Source of the DNA: Actinomadura macrotermitis
GTDB lineage: Bacteria > Actinomycetota > Actinomycetes > Streptosporangiales > Streptosporangiaceae
NCBI RefSeq assembly: GCF_009604375.1
Contig: NZ_WEGH01000002.1
Coordinates: forward strand, 520,073 to 584,072
DNA length: 64,000 nucleotides
Direction of reading: 5' to 3'
Below, one piece after another: positions 32,896 to 40,807 of the stretch; position 1 is the stretch's first letter, and the number at the start of each line of letters is the position of its first letter. A model generated the notes under the pieces. It was not told the DNA's origin, did not search any database, and worked only from the letters and a program-made list of their open reading frames with translations. The position numbers and the translations under genes were made by a program.

Positions 32896-33813
32896 TCAGT
32901 TCGCCGATTCGAGGGCGCGCACCGGCCGCCACCGGTCGACCAGCCGCTGGTACATCGCCACGGCCAGCTCACCCTCGCCGCGCGCCATCGCGGCGAGCGC
33001 CACGCCGGTCTCGGCGACCGACTCGTCGGCGCGCAGCGCGGCGTCGTCCAGCAGGTGCACCAGGCCGCCGTAGTCCAGCTCCACCAGCGCCCGCGGATGG
33101 AACCCCGCCAGCCAGTGGCCGAGCGTTTCCAGCCGCCCCGCGGTGAGCGAACCCTCCCCCGGACCGTCGCCAAGAGTGTCGCGGACGACAGGGAGCGCGG
33201 CCGCGACCCGGCGGCGCGCCTCGGGCATGGCGGTGACGTAGACGAGGGTGCGCGCCGGGACCGCCGTGGCGGGGACGCGGCCGGCCGGGCCCTCCTCCTG
33301 CGCCGCGGGCGCCTCCCGGTCACCGGGCGGGCCGCCCAGCACCAGGCACCGCTCGTCCGCCGCGAACGGCACGAACCACGTCAGCGGAACGTGCCAGGTG
33401 CTGGACAGGATGTGCGGCTGCAGCGGCCGCCCGGCCCGCTTCCAGCGCTCGAACTCCCGCGCCGCCCGCTCGGCGACGACCGGCGGCACGAACGCCGCCG
33501 CCAGCGCCAGCGAGTGCTCGGCGCGGAACCGGTCGAAGGCGAGCCAGGAGCGCAGCCGCGTCTCCCACGGGCAGACGTGCACGGTGTCGCCGACGCGCCG
33601 GACATAGGCGTCGCGGCTCTCCCGCTCGGGCGCCACCTCGGGCGGGACCGCGACGAGGCGCCGCGCGGCCTCGGCGTGCTCGGCGCCGAGCGCGCCGGCC
33701 CGGCGGGGGCGCCGCCGCGAGTCGGCGTAGACCGTCCACAGGGTCCGCGCGGGCTCGGGAAAGGCGGTCACCGGCTCGTATACCCGTAGGTAGGCGGCGT
33801 ACGGAAACACCAT
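32896..33813 (-). CDS. Conserved hypothetical protein of the bldC-vdh locus
   Basis: A 305-residue soluble protein. From MVFPYAAYLRVYEPVTAFPE, it continues with GALGAEHAEAARRLVAVPPE, VGDTVHVCPWETRLRSWLAF, HVPLTWFVPFAADERCLV and a helical C-terminus. A homologue lies at the same place beside Streptomyces bldC; its function is not known to me. The start at 33813 is chosen because the family begins at this methionine; an ATG at 33906 would add 31 residues without a ribosome site. It is divergent from the dehydrogenase gene. Confidence 0.75.
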   Translation of the reverse strand: MVFPYAAYLRVYEPVTAFPEPARTLWTVYADSRRRPRRAGALGAEHAEAARRLVAVPPEVAPERESRDAYVRRVGDTVHVCPWETRLRSWLAFDRFRAEHSLALAAAFVPPVVAERAAREFERWKRAGRPLQPHILSSTWHVPLTWFVPFAADERCLVLGGPPGDREAPAAQEEGPAGRVPATAVPARTLVYVTAMPEARRRVAAALPVVRDTLGDGPGEGSLTAGRLETLGHWLAGFHPRALVELDYGGLVHLLDDAALRADESVAETGVALAAMARGEGELAVAMYQRLVDRWRPVRALESAN

Positions 33814-34082
33814 CGCATCGTGACACGAGTCCGGCCGCAGGGCCGGGACCTCGGCCGTGTCCGAGACCGTAGTGTCACCTCGGATCCACCGCACCTGGGG
33901 GGCCATGCACGCGGGAGCGCGCTCGACGCCGCCTCCGTGAGTTCCGCCGCACCGGTGCCCGCGGTAGTGATGGCCGTCACTCTTGGCCTTAGCATGACCA
34001 TGACGCTCGTTTCCGCCCCACCACCCCCAGGGGCGGGAGCACCTGCATACCCGCAGGTCACGATAGGAAAGGTACCCATACC

Positions 34083-35165
34083 GTGCCTAATGTCTTCGGG
34101 TCGCCCCACAAGGGCAACGACTCCCGACACGAGCAGGTCGTCTTCTGCCAGGACGAGGCCAGCGGCCTGCGGGCGATCATCGCCATCTACTCCACCGCGC
34201 TCGGGCCCGCGCTCGGCGGCACCCGCTTCTACCCCTACGGGACGGAAGAGGAGGCGCTCGCCGACGTGCTGAACCTGTCCAAGGGGATGGCCTACAAGAA
34301 CGCCATCGCCGGGCTGGACCTCGGCGGCGGCAAGGCCGTGATCATCGGCGACCCGGCGACCGACAAGTCCGAGGCGCTGCTGCGCGCCTACGGCCGGTTC
34401 GTGCAGTCGCTGAACGGCCGCTACTACACCGCCTGCGACGTCGGCACCTTCAGCGAGGACATGGACCTGGTCGCCCGCGAGTCGCGGTTCGTGACCGGCC
34501 GCACCGTCGCCAACGGCGGCGCCGGCGACTCCTCGATCCTCACCGCGTTCGGCGTGTTCCAGGGCATGCGCGCGGCCGCCGAGACCGTCTGGGGGACGCC
34601 GTCGCTGCGCGGCCGCCGGGTCGGCGTGGAGGGCGCGGGCAAGGTCGGCCACCGCCTCGTGGAGCACCTGCGCGACGACGGCGCCGAGGTGGTGCTCTGC
34701 GACGTCAGCGAGGCCGCGATCGAGCGGGTGCGCACCCGCCACCCCGACGTCGAGGTCGTCGCCGACAACGCCGCGCTGATCGCCGCCGGCCTGGACGTGT
34801 ACGCCCCCTGCGCGCTCGGCGGCTCGCTGAACGACGAGACCGTGCCGGTGCTCACCGCAAAGATCGTCTGCGGGGCGGCCAACAACCAGCTCGCGCACGC
34901 CGGCATCGAGAAGCAGCTCGCCGACCGCGGCGTGCTGTACGCCCCCGACTACGTGGTCAACTCCGGCGGCGTGATCCAGGTCGCCGACGAGATCGGCGGC
35001 TTCGACTTCGAGCGGGCCAAGGCGCGCGCCACCGGGATCTACGACACCTCGCTGAAGATCTTCGGGCTGGCCGCCGACGAGGGCGTGCCGCCGGCGGCCG
35101 CCGCCGACCGGCTCGCCGAGCGGCGGATGGCCGACGTCGGGCGGCTGCGGGGCATCCTGCTCTGA
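34083..35165 (+). CDS. vdh: Valine/leucine dehydrogenase (Glu/Leu/Phe/Val family)
   Basis: A 360-residue NAD-dependent amino acid dehydrogenase. [13 protein letters not shown], the substrate and catalytic lysines in [33 protein letters not shown] and the Rossmann motif [15 protein letters not shown] read in order. In Streptomyces the enzyme at this locus deaminates valine and other branched amino acids to 2-oxoacids. The GTG at 34083 has GGAAAGG about ten bases upstream. The 2-oxoacid dehydrogenase operon at 58077 could use its products, but they are far apart. Confidence 0.92.
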   Translation: MPNVFGSPHKGNDSRHEQVVFCQDEASGLRAIIAIYSTALGPALGGTRFYPYGTEEEALADVLNLSKGMAYKNAIAGLDLGGGKAVIIGDPATDKSEALLRAYGRFVQSLNGRYYTACDVGTFSEDMDLVARESRFVTGRTVANGGAGDSSILTAFGVFQGMRAAAETVWGTPSLRGRRVGVEGAGKVGHRLVEHLRDDGAEVVLCDVSEAAIERVRTRHPDVEVVADNAALIAAGLDVYAPCALGGSLNDETVPVLTAKIVCGAANNQLAHAGIEKQLADRGVLYAPDYVVNSGGVIQVADEIGGFDFERAKARATGIYDTSLKIFGLAADEGVPPAAAADRLAERRMADVGRLRGILL

Positions 35166-35407
35166 CGCCCGGCTGCGGGGCCCGCACGCGCCCGTGTCGC
35201 CCTGAGTCAGTGAACTCGCCAACACCCGATACACTGGGCATCTCCGCAACGAGCGTGCCGCCACGTACTGACGATGTACCGAGCCGGGCGCAAAACGGGT
35301 ACGGTTGTACTCGTGACTGACGCATGGCTCATCAGGCACCGGTTCGTGTGGTACACGCGCGCGTTGATGGGCCCACGAAAGCCCTGACCATCGAGGGGGT
35401 CGAGCCA

Positions 35408-35617
35408 ATGGGTCGCGGCCGAGCCAAGGCCAAGCAGGTAAAGGTTGCCCGCCAGCTCAAGTACAACAGCGGCGGCACAGACCTCGACCGCCTGAAGAAC
35501 GAGCTGGGGGTCAACGACTCCCCCGTCGATGACTACGACGAGCTCGTCGAGAAGTACGCCGACTACGCCGACGACTACGGTTCCGAGGACCGCAAGGACG
35601 GCACCACGGGCCGGTAG
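35408..35617 (+). CDS. DUF3073 family protein
   Basis: A 69-residue protein starting MGRGRAKAKQVKVARQLKYN, followed by TDLDRLKNELG and an acidic Tyr/Asp-rich tail (DYDELVEKYADYADDYG). This is the actinobacterial DUF3073 family, with a basic head and acidic tail and unknown role. The ATG at 35408 follows GAGGGGG. It is found between vdh and purM in Streptomyces too. An intrinsic terminator follows directly. Confidence 0.92.
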   Translation: MGRGRAKAKQVKVARQLKYNSGGTDLDRLKNELGVNDSPVDDYDELVEKYADYADDYGSEDRKDGTTGR

Positions 35618-35631
35618 AGCGCTCGACAACA

Positions 35632-35671
35632 CGCCGCCGCCCGGTCGCAGCACCGGGCGGCGGCGTTTTTT
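35632..35671 (+). terminator. Intrinsic terminator with T-run
   Basis: Perfect 14-bp arms CGCCGCCGCCCGGT and ACCGGGCGGCGGCG, a 6-base loop, then six T. It is the clearest rho-independent terminator in the window and ends the DUF3073 transcript. Confidence 0.92.
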
Positions 35672-35686
35672 CGCGCCGGATGTCCC

Positions 35687-36367
35687 TCAGGGCGAGGCCA
35701 GGGCCCGGCGCACGCCGTCCTCGGAGCCGCCGAGCAGATGCGGGTCCGGGCGGAATGTGACGCTCGTCACCGCCTTCAGCATCGCCAGCGGTTCGCGGGT
35801 GTAGCCGGTGACGGTCGCGCCGGTGCGGCCGCCGCCCATGCTGTCGTCGCCGACGCCCCAGGCGTCCAGCCCGGCGGCCCGGCAGAGCGCGACCGCGCGC
35901 GGCAGGTGGAACTCCTGGGTGACCACGGTCAGCCGGGTCACCCCGAAGATCCTCTTGGCGCGGGTGCAGGAGTCCCAGGTGTCCAGCCCGGCGAAGTCGC
36001 GGACGACCTTGCCCTCGGGCACCCCGTGCGCGACGAGGTAGGCGCGCATCACGGTCGGCTCGTCGTAGCCCTTGGTCCGGTTGTCGCCGGAGACCAGCAG
36101 CACCTTGACCTTGCCGCGCCGGTACAGGTCGGCGGCCAGGTCCAGGCGGCGGGCCAGCAGCGGCGACGGCGTGTCCCCCCAGATCCCGGCGCCGAGCACC
36201 AGCGCGACCGGCGTGGCCGGCACCGCCTCGGCCGACCGCCGGTATCCGGCGGTGTCGGCGTACGCCCAGCCGAGCGGGGCGAGGACGGCGTAGGCGCCGA
36301 GTCCCGCCGCCACCGACAGCGGCGCGGCCCAGCGCCGCAGCCCCGTCCAGAGGTTCCTGATGATCAC
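35687..36367 (-). CDS. YdcF/SanA-like DUF218 protein
   Basis: A 226-residue protein with an N-terminal membrane anchor (AAPLSVAAGLGAYAVLAPLG) and a DUF218 Rossmann-like domain: ALVLGAGIWGDTPSPLLARR, KVLLVSGDN, DEPTVMRAYLVAHGVP, TVVTQEFHLPRAVALCRAAG. The SanA/ElyC group affects envelope integrity at low vancomycin or temperature in enterics; the biochemical activity is unclear. The start is a GTG at 36367 without an obvious ribosome site, 32 bp beyond purM, so co-transcription with purMF is likely. Confidence 0.85.
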   Translation of the reverse strand: MIIRNLWTGLRRWAAPLSVAAGLGAYAVLAPLGWAYADTAGYRRSAEAVPATPVALVLGAGIWGDTPSPLLARRLDLAADLYRRGKVKVLLVSGDNRTKGYDEPTVMRAYLVAHGVPEGKVVRDFAGLDTWDSCTRAKRIFGVTRLTVVTQEFHLPRAVALCRAAGLDAWGVGDDSMGGGRTGATVTGYTREPLAMLKAVTSVTFRPDPHLLGGSEDGVRRALASP

Positions 36368-36399
36368 GTGGGTTGTGACGCTCGGGCGCCGGTTCGGGT

Positions 36400-37428
36400 T
36401 CAGCGCAGCACGGCCTTGCCGGTGCCTTCGACGGTCTCGCCGAGCACCCACGCCGGCACGCCGCGCCCCGCCAGGATCCGCAGCGCCTCGTCGGCCGCCT
36501 CCGGCGCGACGATCGCGGCCATCCCGACGCCGAGGTTGAAGGTCTTGTCCAGCTCGGCCTGCGGGACGTCGCCGTGCTCGCCCAGCAGCGTGAACAGCGC
36601 CGGGACCGTCCAGGACGACCGCGCCAGCACCGCGTCCACCGTGGCGGGCAGCGAGCGGGCCAGGTTGGCCGCCAGGCCGCCGCCGGTGATGTGCGCGAAC
36701 GCCCGCACGCCGCCGGACCTCTTCAGCGCCAGGCAGTCCTGGGCGTAGATGCGGGTCGGGGTGAGCAGCTCCTCGCCGAGCGTGCGGCCGAGCTCGGCCG
36801 GCGTCGACTCCAGCGTCAGGTCCGTGGTGGCCAGGATGTGGCGGACCAGGGAGTAGCCGTTGGAGTGGATGCCCGACGAGGCCATCGCGATGACGGCGTC
36901 GCCGGCCCGCACCCGCTCCGGGCCGAGCAGCTCGTCGGCCTCCACCACGCCGGTGCCGGCGCCGGCGATGTCGAACTCGTCGGGGGCGAGCAGGCCCGGG
37001 TGCTCGGCGGTCTCGCCGCCGACCAGCGCCGCGCCCGCGATCGCGCACCCGTCGGCGATGCCGCCGACGATGTCGGCGATCCGCTCGGGCACCACCTTGC
37101 CGCAGGCGATGTAGTCGGTCATGAACAGCGGCTCGGCGCCGCACACCGCCAGGTCGTCCAGGACCATGCCGACCAGGTCGTGCCCGACGGTGTCGTAGAT
37201 CCCGAGGCGGCGGGCCAGGTCGACCTTGGTGCCGACGCCGTCGGTGGAGGTCGCCAGCAGCGGGCGGCGGTACCGCAGGAACGCCGAGGCGTCGAACAGC
37301 CCGGCGAAGCCGCTGGCGTCGTCCACCACCTCGGGCCGCCGCGACTTCGCCACGCGGGCCTTCATCAGCTCGACGGCGCGCTCACCGGCGGCGATGTCGA
37401 CGCCGGCGGCCTCGTAGGAGGTGCTCAA
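36400..37428 (-). CDS. purM: Phosphoribosylformylglycinamidine cyclo-ligase
   Basis: A 342-residue AIR synthetase, the fifth step of IMP synthesis. It has the ATP-grasp-like PurM fold: LLATSTDGVGTKVDLARRLG, HDLVGMVLDDLAVCGAEPLF, MASSGIHSNGYSLVR and AHITGGGLAANLAR. The TTG at 37428, with GAGGGAA upstream, is the start. It lies 23 bp after purF and belongs to its operon, as in Streptomyces. Confidence 0.96.
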   Translation of the reverse strand: MSTSYEAAGVDIAAGERAVELMKARVAKSRRPEVVDDASGFAGLFDASAFLRYRRPLLATSTDGVGTKVDLARRLGIYDTVGHDLVGMVLDDLAVCGAEPLFMTDYIACGKVVPERIADIVGGIADGCAIAGAALVGGETAEHPGLLAPDEFDIAGAGTGVVEADELLGPERVRAGDAVIAMASSGIHSNGYSLVRHILATTDLTLESTPAELGRTLGEELLTPTRIYAQDCLALKRSGGVRAFAHITGGGLAANLARSLPATVDAVLARSSWTVPALFTLLGEHGDVPQAELDKTFNLGVGMAAIVAPEAADEALRILAGRGVPAWVLGETVEGTGKAVLR

Positions 37429-37451
37429 TGGTGTTCCCTCGGCTCGACCCG

Positions 37452-38903
37452 CTAGCGGGTGGGCTCCAACAGGTGCTTGCCGCGCGCGTCCTCCTCGACC
37501 GGGATCGGGTAGACCCCGTCGAAGCAGGCCCGGCAGAGCCGGTCCTTGTCGATGCGCGAGGCGGCGATCAGTTCGTCCAGGGAGATGAACCCCAGCGAGT
37601 CCGCGCCGATCCAGGAGCGGATGCCCTCGACGTCCAGCCGCCCGGCGATCAGCTCGGCGCGGGTGGCGAAGTCGATGCCGTAGAAGCACGGCCACGACAC
37701 CGGCGGGCTGGAGATCCGCACGTGCACCTCGGCGGCGCCCGCGTCGCGCAGCAGCGAGACGACCTGGCGCTGGGTGTTGCCGCGCACGATCGAGTCGTCC
37801 ACCACCACCAGGCGCTTGCCCTCGATGGCCTCGCGCAGCGGGTTCAGCTTGAGCCGGATGCCGAGCTGGCGGATGGTCTGGGACGGCTGGATGAACGTCC
37901 GGCCGACGTAGGAGTTCTTGACCAGGCCCTGCCCGTAGGGGATGCCGGACGCCTCGGCGTAGCCGATCGCGGCCGGGGTGCCCGACTCGGGCGTCGGGAT
38001 GACCATGTCGGCCTCGACCGGGTGCTCCATGGCGAGCCGGCGGCCGACCTCGACGCGGGTGGCCTGCACGCTGCGGCCCGCGATGGTGGTGTCGGGGCGG
38101 GCCAGGTAGACGTACTCGAACAGGCAGCCCTTCGGCCGCGCCTCGGCGAACCGCTCCGAGCGCACGCCGTCGGCGTCGATCGCCACCATCTCGCCCGGCT
38201 CGATCTCCCGGACGAAGCGGGCGCCGACGATGTCCAGCGCGGCGGTCTCGGAGGCGACGACCCAGCCGCTGTCCTCCCACTGCCCGAGCACCAGGGGCCG
38301 GATGCCCTCGGGGTCGCGGGCGGCGTACAGGACGTTCTCGTCCATGAACACCAGCGAGTACGCGCCCCGGGTGACCGGCAGGATCTCCCGGGCCGCGGCC
38401 AGCGGGCCGCCCTCGCGGGTGGCCAGCAGCGCCGTCAGCACCTCGGTGTCGGTGGTGGCGGTGAGCTCGCCGCGGTCCAGCTTCCGGGCCAGCTCGGGGG
38501 TGTTGATCAGGTTGCCGTTGTGGGTGAGGGCGAGGCCGCCGTGCCCGGTCGAGCGGAACGTCGGCTGGGCGTTCTCCCAGGTCGGCGAGCCGGTCGTGGA
38601 GTAGCGGCAGTGCCCGACGGCCAGGTGGCCGCGCAGGGTGTTCAGCACCGACTCGTCGAAGACCTGGGCCACCAGGCCCATGTCCTTGAAGACGACGATG
38701 CGCGATCCATCCGACACCGCGATGCCGGCCGATTCCTGGCCGCGGTGCTGGAGCGCGTACAGGCCGTAGTAGGTCAGCTTGGCGACCTCGGCCCGGCTTG
38801 CTTCGGTTGGGGGGACCCACACGCCGAAGACCCCGCAGGCGTCCTGTGGGGCGCGGTCGGAGGGGTCGATGTCGTGGCTCAGTCGTCCGTCACGGAGAGG
38901 CAC
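37452..38903 (-). CDS. purF: Amidophosphoribosyltransferase
   Basis: A 483-residue enzyme that commits PRPP and glutamine to purine synthesis. After a short N-terminal segment, CGVFGVW carries the nucleophile Cys that becomes N-terminal after propeptide removal. The PRPP loop is VVVDDSIVRGNT. Cysteines in SWPCFYGIDF and LCRACFDGVY suit the 4Fe-4S type known from Bacillus. The GTG at 38903 is preceded seven bases upstream by TACACT, so the mRNA may be leaderless. A 17-bp dyad overlaps that promoter. Confidence 0.96.
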   Translation of the reverse strand: MPLRDGRLSHDIDPSDRAPQDACGVFGVWVPPTEASRAEVAKLTYYGLYALQHRGQESAGIAVSDGSRIVVFKDMGLVAQVFDESVLNTLRGHLAVGHCRYSTTGSPTWENAQPTFRSTGHGGLALTHNGNLINTPELARKLDRGELTATTDTEVLTALLATREGGPLAAAREILPVTRGAYSLVFMDENVLYAARDPEGIRPLVLGQWEDSGWVVASETAALDIVGARFVREIEPGEMVAIDADGVRSERFAEARPKGCLFEYVYLARPDTTIAGRSVQATRVEVGRRLAMEHPVEADMVIPTPESGTPAAIGYAEASGIPYGQGLVKNSYVGRTFIQPSQTIRQLGIRLKLNPLREAIEGKRLVVVDDSIVRGNTQRQVVSLLRDAGAAEVHVRISSPPVSWPCFYGIDFATRAELIAGRLDVEGIRSWIGADSLGFISLDELIAASRIDKDRLCRACFDGVYPIPVEEDARGKHLLEPTR

Positions 38904-38910
38904 GCCCGCC

Positions 38911-38930
38911 AGTGTAGAGGCCACCTCTAC
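38911..38930 (-). promoter_or_regulatory. purF leaderless promoter with overlapping dyad
   Basis: On the minus strand TACACT (38916-38911) ends seven bases before the GTG start. A perfect dyad GTAGAGG, CCA, CCTCTAC spans 38914-38930 and overlaps this hexamer, the placement expected for a repressor site controlling purF and purM. Confidence 0.4.
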
Positions 38931-39030
38931 CTGCTCCGATCGGCGCGGCTCCCTTAAGCGACCTTTACCCGCGGCTTCCCCGGGGCGGAGGCGGGGCGCG
39001 CCAGTCTGGGGGCCGACAGGGGGAGGACGC

Positions 39031-39402
39031 ATGACGATGCCCGGCTACCGGGCCTACGCACCGCCCGCGGCGCCGCGCCGCGACGGGCCGGCGAAGGCCT
39101 CCCTGGCGCTCGGCGTCGCCGGCCTGCTCGGGCTCGCGTTCTGCCTGCTCGGGATGCTGCCGGCCCTGGCGGGGCTGGTGCTCGGCGTCCTGGCGGTGTC
39201 GCGCGGCACGTCGGCGGGGCGGACGGCGGTCGCCGGGATCGTCTGCTCGGCGCTCGCGCTGCTGCTCGGCACCATGGCGCTGTACTGGCTGCTCAGCAAG
39301 GCCGCCGGCTGCGCCGACGAGGGGCGCTATCCCGACGGGGACGCGCGGGCGCGGTGCGTGGAGCGCGAGTTCCCGTTCGCCCGTGCCTCCGCCGCGCGCT
39401 AG
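39031..39402 (+). CDS. DUF4190-type small membrane protein
   Basis: A 123-residue protein with a Pro/Ala-rich N-terminus, then two helices (ASLALGVAGLLGLAFCLLGM and VAGIVCSALALLLGTMALYW) linked by GLVLGVLAVSRGTSAGR, as in DUF4190 proteins. A short outer tail has two cysteines (GCADEGRY and ARCVERE). The ATG at 39031 follows GGGGGAGG. It is divergent from purF; function is unknown. Confidence 0.75.
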   Translation: MTMPGYRAYAPPAAPRRDGPAKASLALGVAGLLGLAFCLLGMLPALAGLVLGVLAVSRGTSAGRTAVAGIVCSALALLLGTMALYWLLSKAAGCADEGRYPDGDARARCVEREFPFARASAAR

Positions 39403-39435
39403 ACCGCGCGCGATGAGACGAAGCTCACCCGCGGG

Positions 39436-40068
39436 TCAGCCCGGTTCGGCGAGGACGCGGACGGCCTCCTCGTCCAGCGCGGACGCGTAGACGCGCACGT
39501 CGGCCAGCAGGCCGGTCAGTCCCGGCCGGCCCGGTTCGGCGCCGAGGTGGATCGGCCCGGCCGGGGTCACCACCGGGTGCTCCAGCGGGACGGCCACGTC
39601 CAGCTCACCGTCGAGGTACAGGAACATGCCGCCGGTGTCGACGACGAGCGCCACGTGCGCCCACTCCCCCGGGGTCAGCCGGCGGTGGCTGTCGACGAAC
39701 GCCGGGCCGCGCGAGGTGAACAGCTGCACCCGCAGCCGCGGTTCGTCGGGGTAGAGCCAGATGCCGATGCCGCGCGCGTCGTGCTCGGCGACCTGCTTGT
39801 AGAACAGGCCGCGCCACTCCCCGCCTGGCCCGGCGGTGAGGTCGACCGAGAACGCCACCGCGAACCCGAAGAGCTGGCTGAGCACCAGGCGCGGCGCGGC
39901 GGCGACCACGGCGCGGCCGGTGCCGTCCAGGCGGAGCGCGCCGCCGGCGGGCCCGGGCACCACCTCGGCGTGCCCGTCCAGCACGGCGGGCGGGCCGCCG
40001 CCGATGACGTCGCCGACCGTGCGGCCGTCCACCTGCGCCACCTCGAAGGTCCAGTGCGCGACGAGCAT
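39436..40068 (-). CDS. LamG/concanavalin-like domain protein
   Basis: A 210-residue protein made of one jelly-roll domain with no signal peptide, so probably cytoplasmic. MLVAHWTFEVAQVDGRTVGD starts a LamG_3 pattern that continues with ALRLDGTGRAVVAAAP, TPGEWAHVALVVDTGGMFLY and the closing LADVRVYASALDEEAV. These domains usually bind glycans. A perfect GGAGGTGA ribosome site precedes the ATG at 40068, implying strong translation. Confidence 0.8.
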   Translation of the reverse strand: MLVAHWTFEVAQVDGRTVGDVIGGGPPAVLDGHAEVVPGPAGGALRLDGTGRAVVAAAPRLVLSQLFGFAVAFSVDLTAGPGGEWRGLFYKQVAEHDARGIGIWLYPDEPRLRVQLFTSRGPAFVDSHRRLTPGEWAHVALVVDTGGMFLYLDGELDVAVPLEHPVVTPAGPIHLGAEPGRPGLTGLLADVRVYASALDEEAVRVLAEPG

Positions 40069-40163
40069 GAGGGGTCACCTCCGTGTGCCCCCGATCGGCG
40101 GTCGTTGGGCACCACGGTTTCAGCGCGGCCGCACCGGCACAAGGCCGCGGCCACACTATCCGG

Positions 40164-40604
40164 CTAATCCAGCGGAATCGGGAGATATGCCGAAAGGTCG
40201 GCACGAGCGCCGCTGGCCCGCACCCGGCCGGTTTCCAGCGCCTCCGCCCAGGTCAGGCGGCCGGCGGCGAGCGCGATCCAGGTCTCGCCGTCCATCTCCA
40301 CCACATTCGGCGGGGTTCCCCGGGTATGGTGCGGGCCGTCGACGCACTGCACCGCCGCGTGCGGCGGGACCCGGACCTCGACCGAGCGCCCGGGGGCCAG
40401 CTCGGCCAGCCGGTCGAGCAGGAACCGCACCGCCCCCTTCACCACGGGGCGGGCCGCGCCGGCACCGGAGCCGGGCGCCGCCAGCACGGTCTCCAGTGCG
40501 GCCCGGCGCAGGTCGGCGGGCTCGTCGCCGCCGCGGTGCGGCGGCAGGCCGAGGGCGGCCCGCTGCTCGTCCAGGACGGCGCGGGTGAGCGGTGATCGGG
40601 ACAT
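40164..40604 (-). CDS. Sterol carrier family (SCP2-like) protein
   Basis: A 146-residue protein. KGAVRFLLDRLAELAPGRSV, VRVPPHAAVQCVDGPHHTRG, PPNVVEMDGETWIALAAGRL and TWAEALETGRVRASGARADL match actinobacterial sterol-carrier family proteins found beside purF in Streptomyces. The fold makes a hydrophobic tunnel, as in maleylpyruvate-isomerase-like proteins, but the ligand is unknown. The ATG at 40604 is read without a strong ribosome site. Confidence 0.85.
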   Translation of the reverse strand: MSRSPLTRAVLDEQRAALGLPPHRGGDEPADLRRAALETVLAAPGSGAGAARPVVKGAVRFLLDRLAELAPGRSVEVRVPPHAAVQCVDGPHHTRGTPPNVVEMDGETWIALAAGRLTWAEALETGRVRASGARADLSAYLPIPLD

Positions 40605-40807
40605 CGGCGCCCACGCTACCGGGTGGCCGGGACACCGTGTTCGGCATCACAACCCGCGCTGAACCGGTAAAAAGGGACGGGTGTGAACGAGGGGGCGCAC
40701 GGTCCGGAAAGCGGCGGCCACCCCCGGGACGGGCGAGGATCGCAGCGGGGGACAGGGTTCGGAGGACGCCGGGGGGCGCCCGCCGGCGGAACACGGAGGT
40801 TCTTCAG

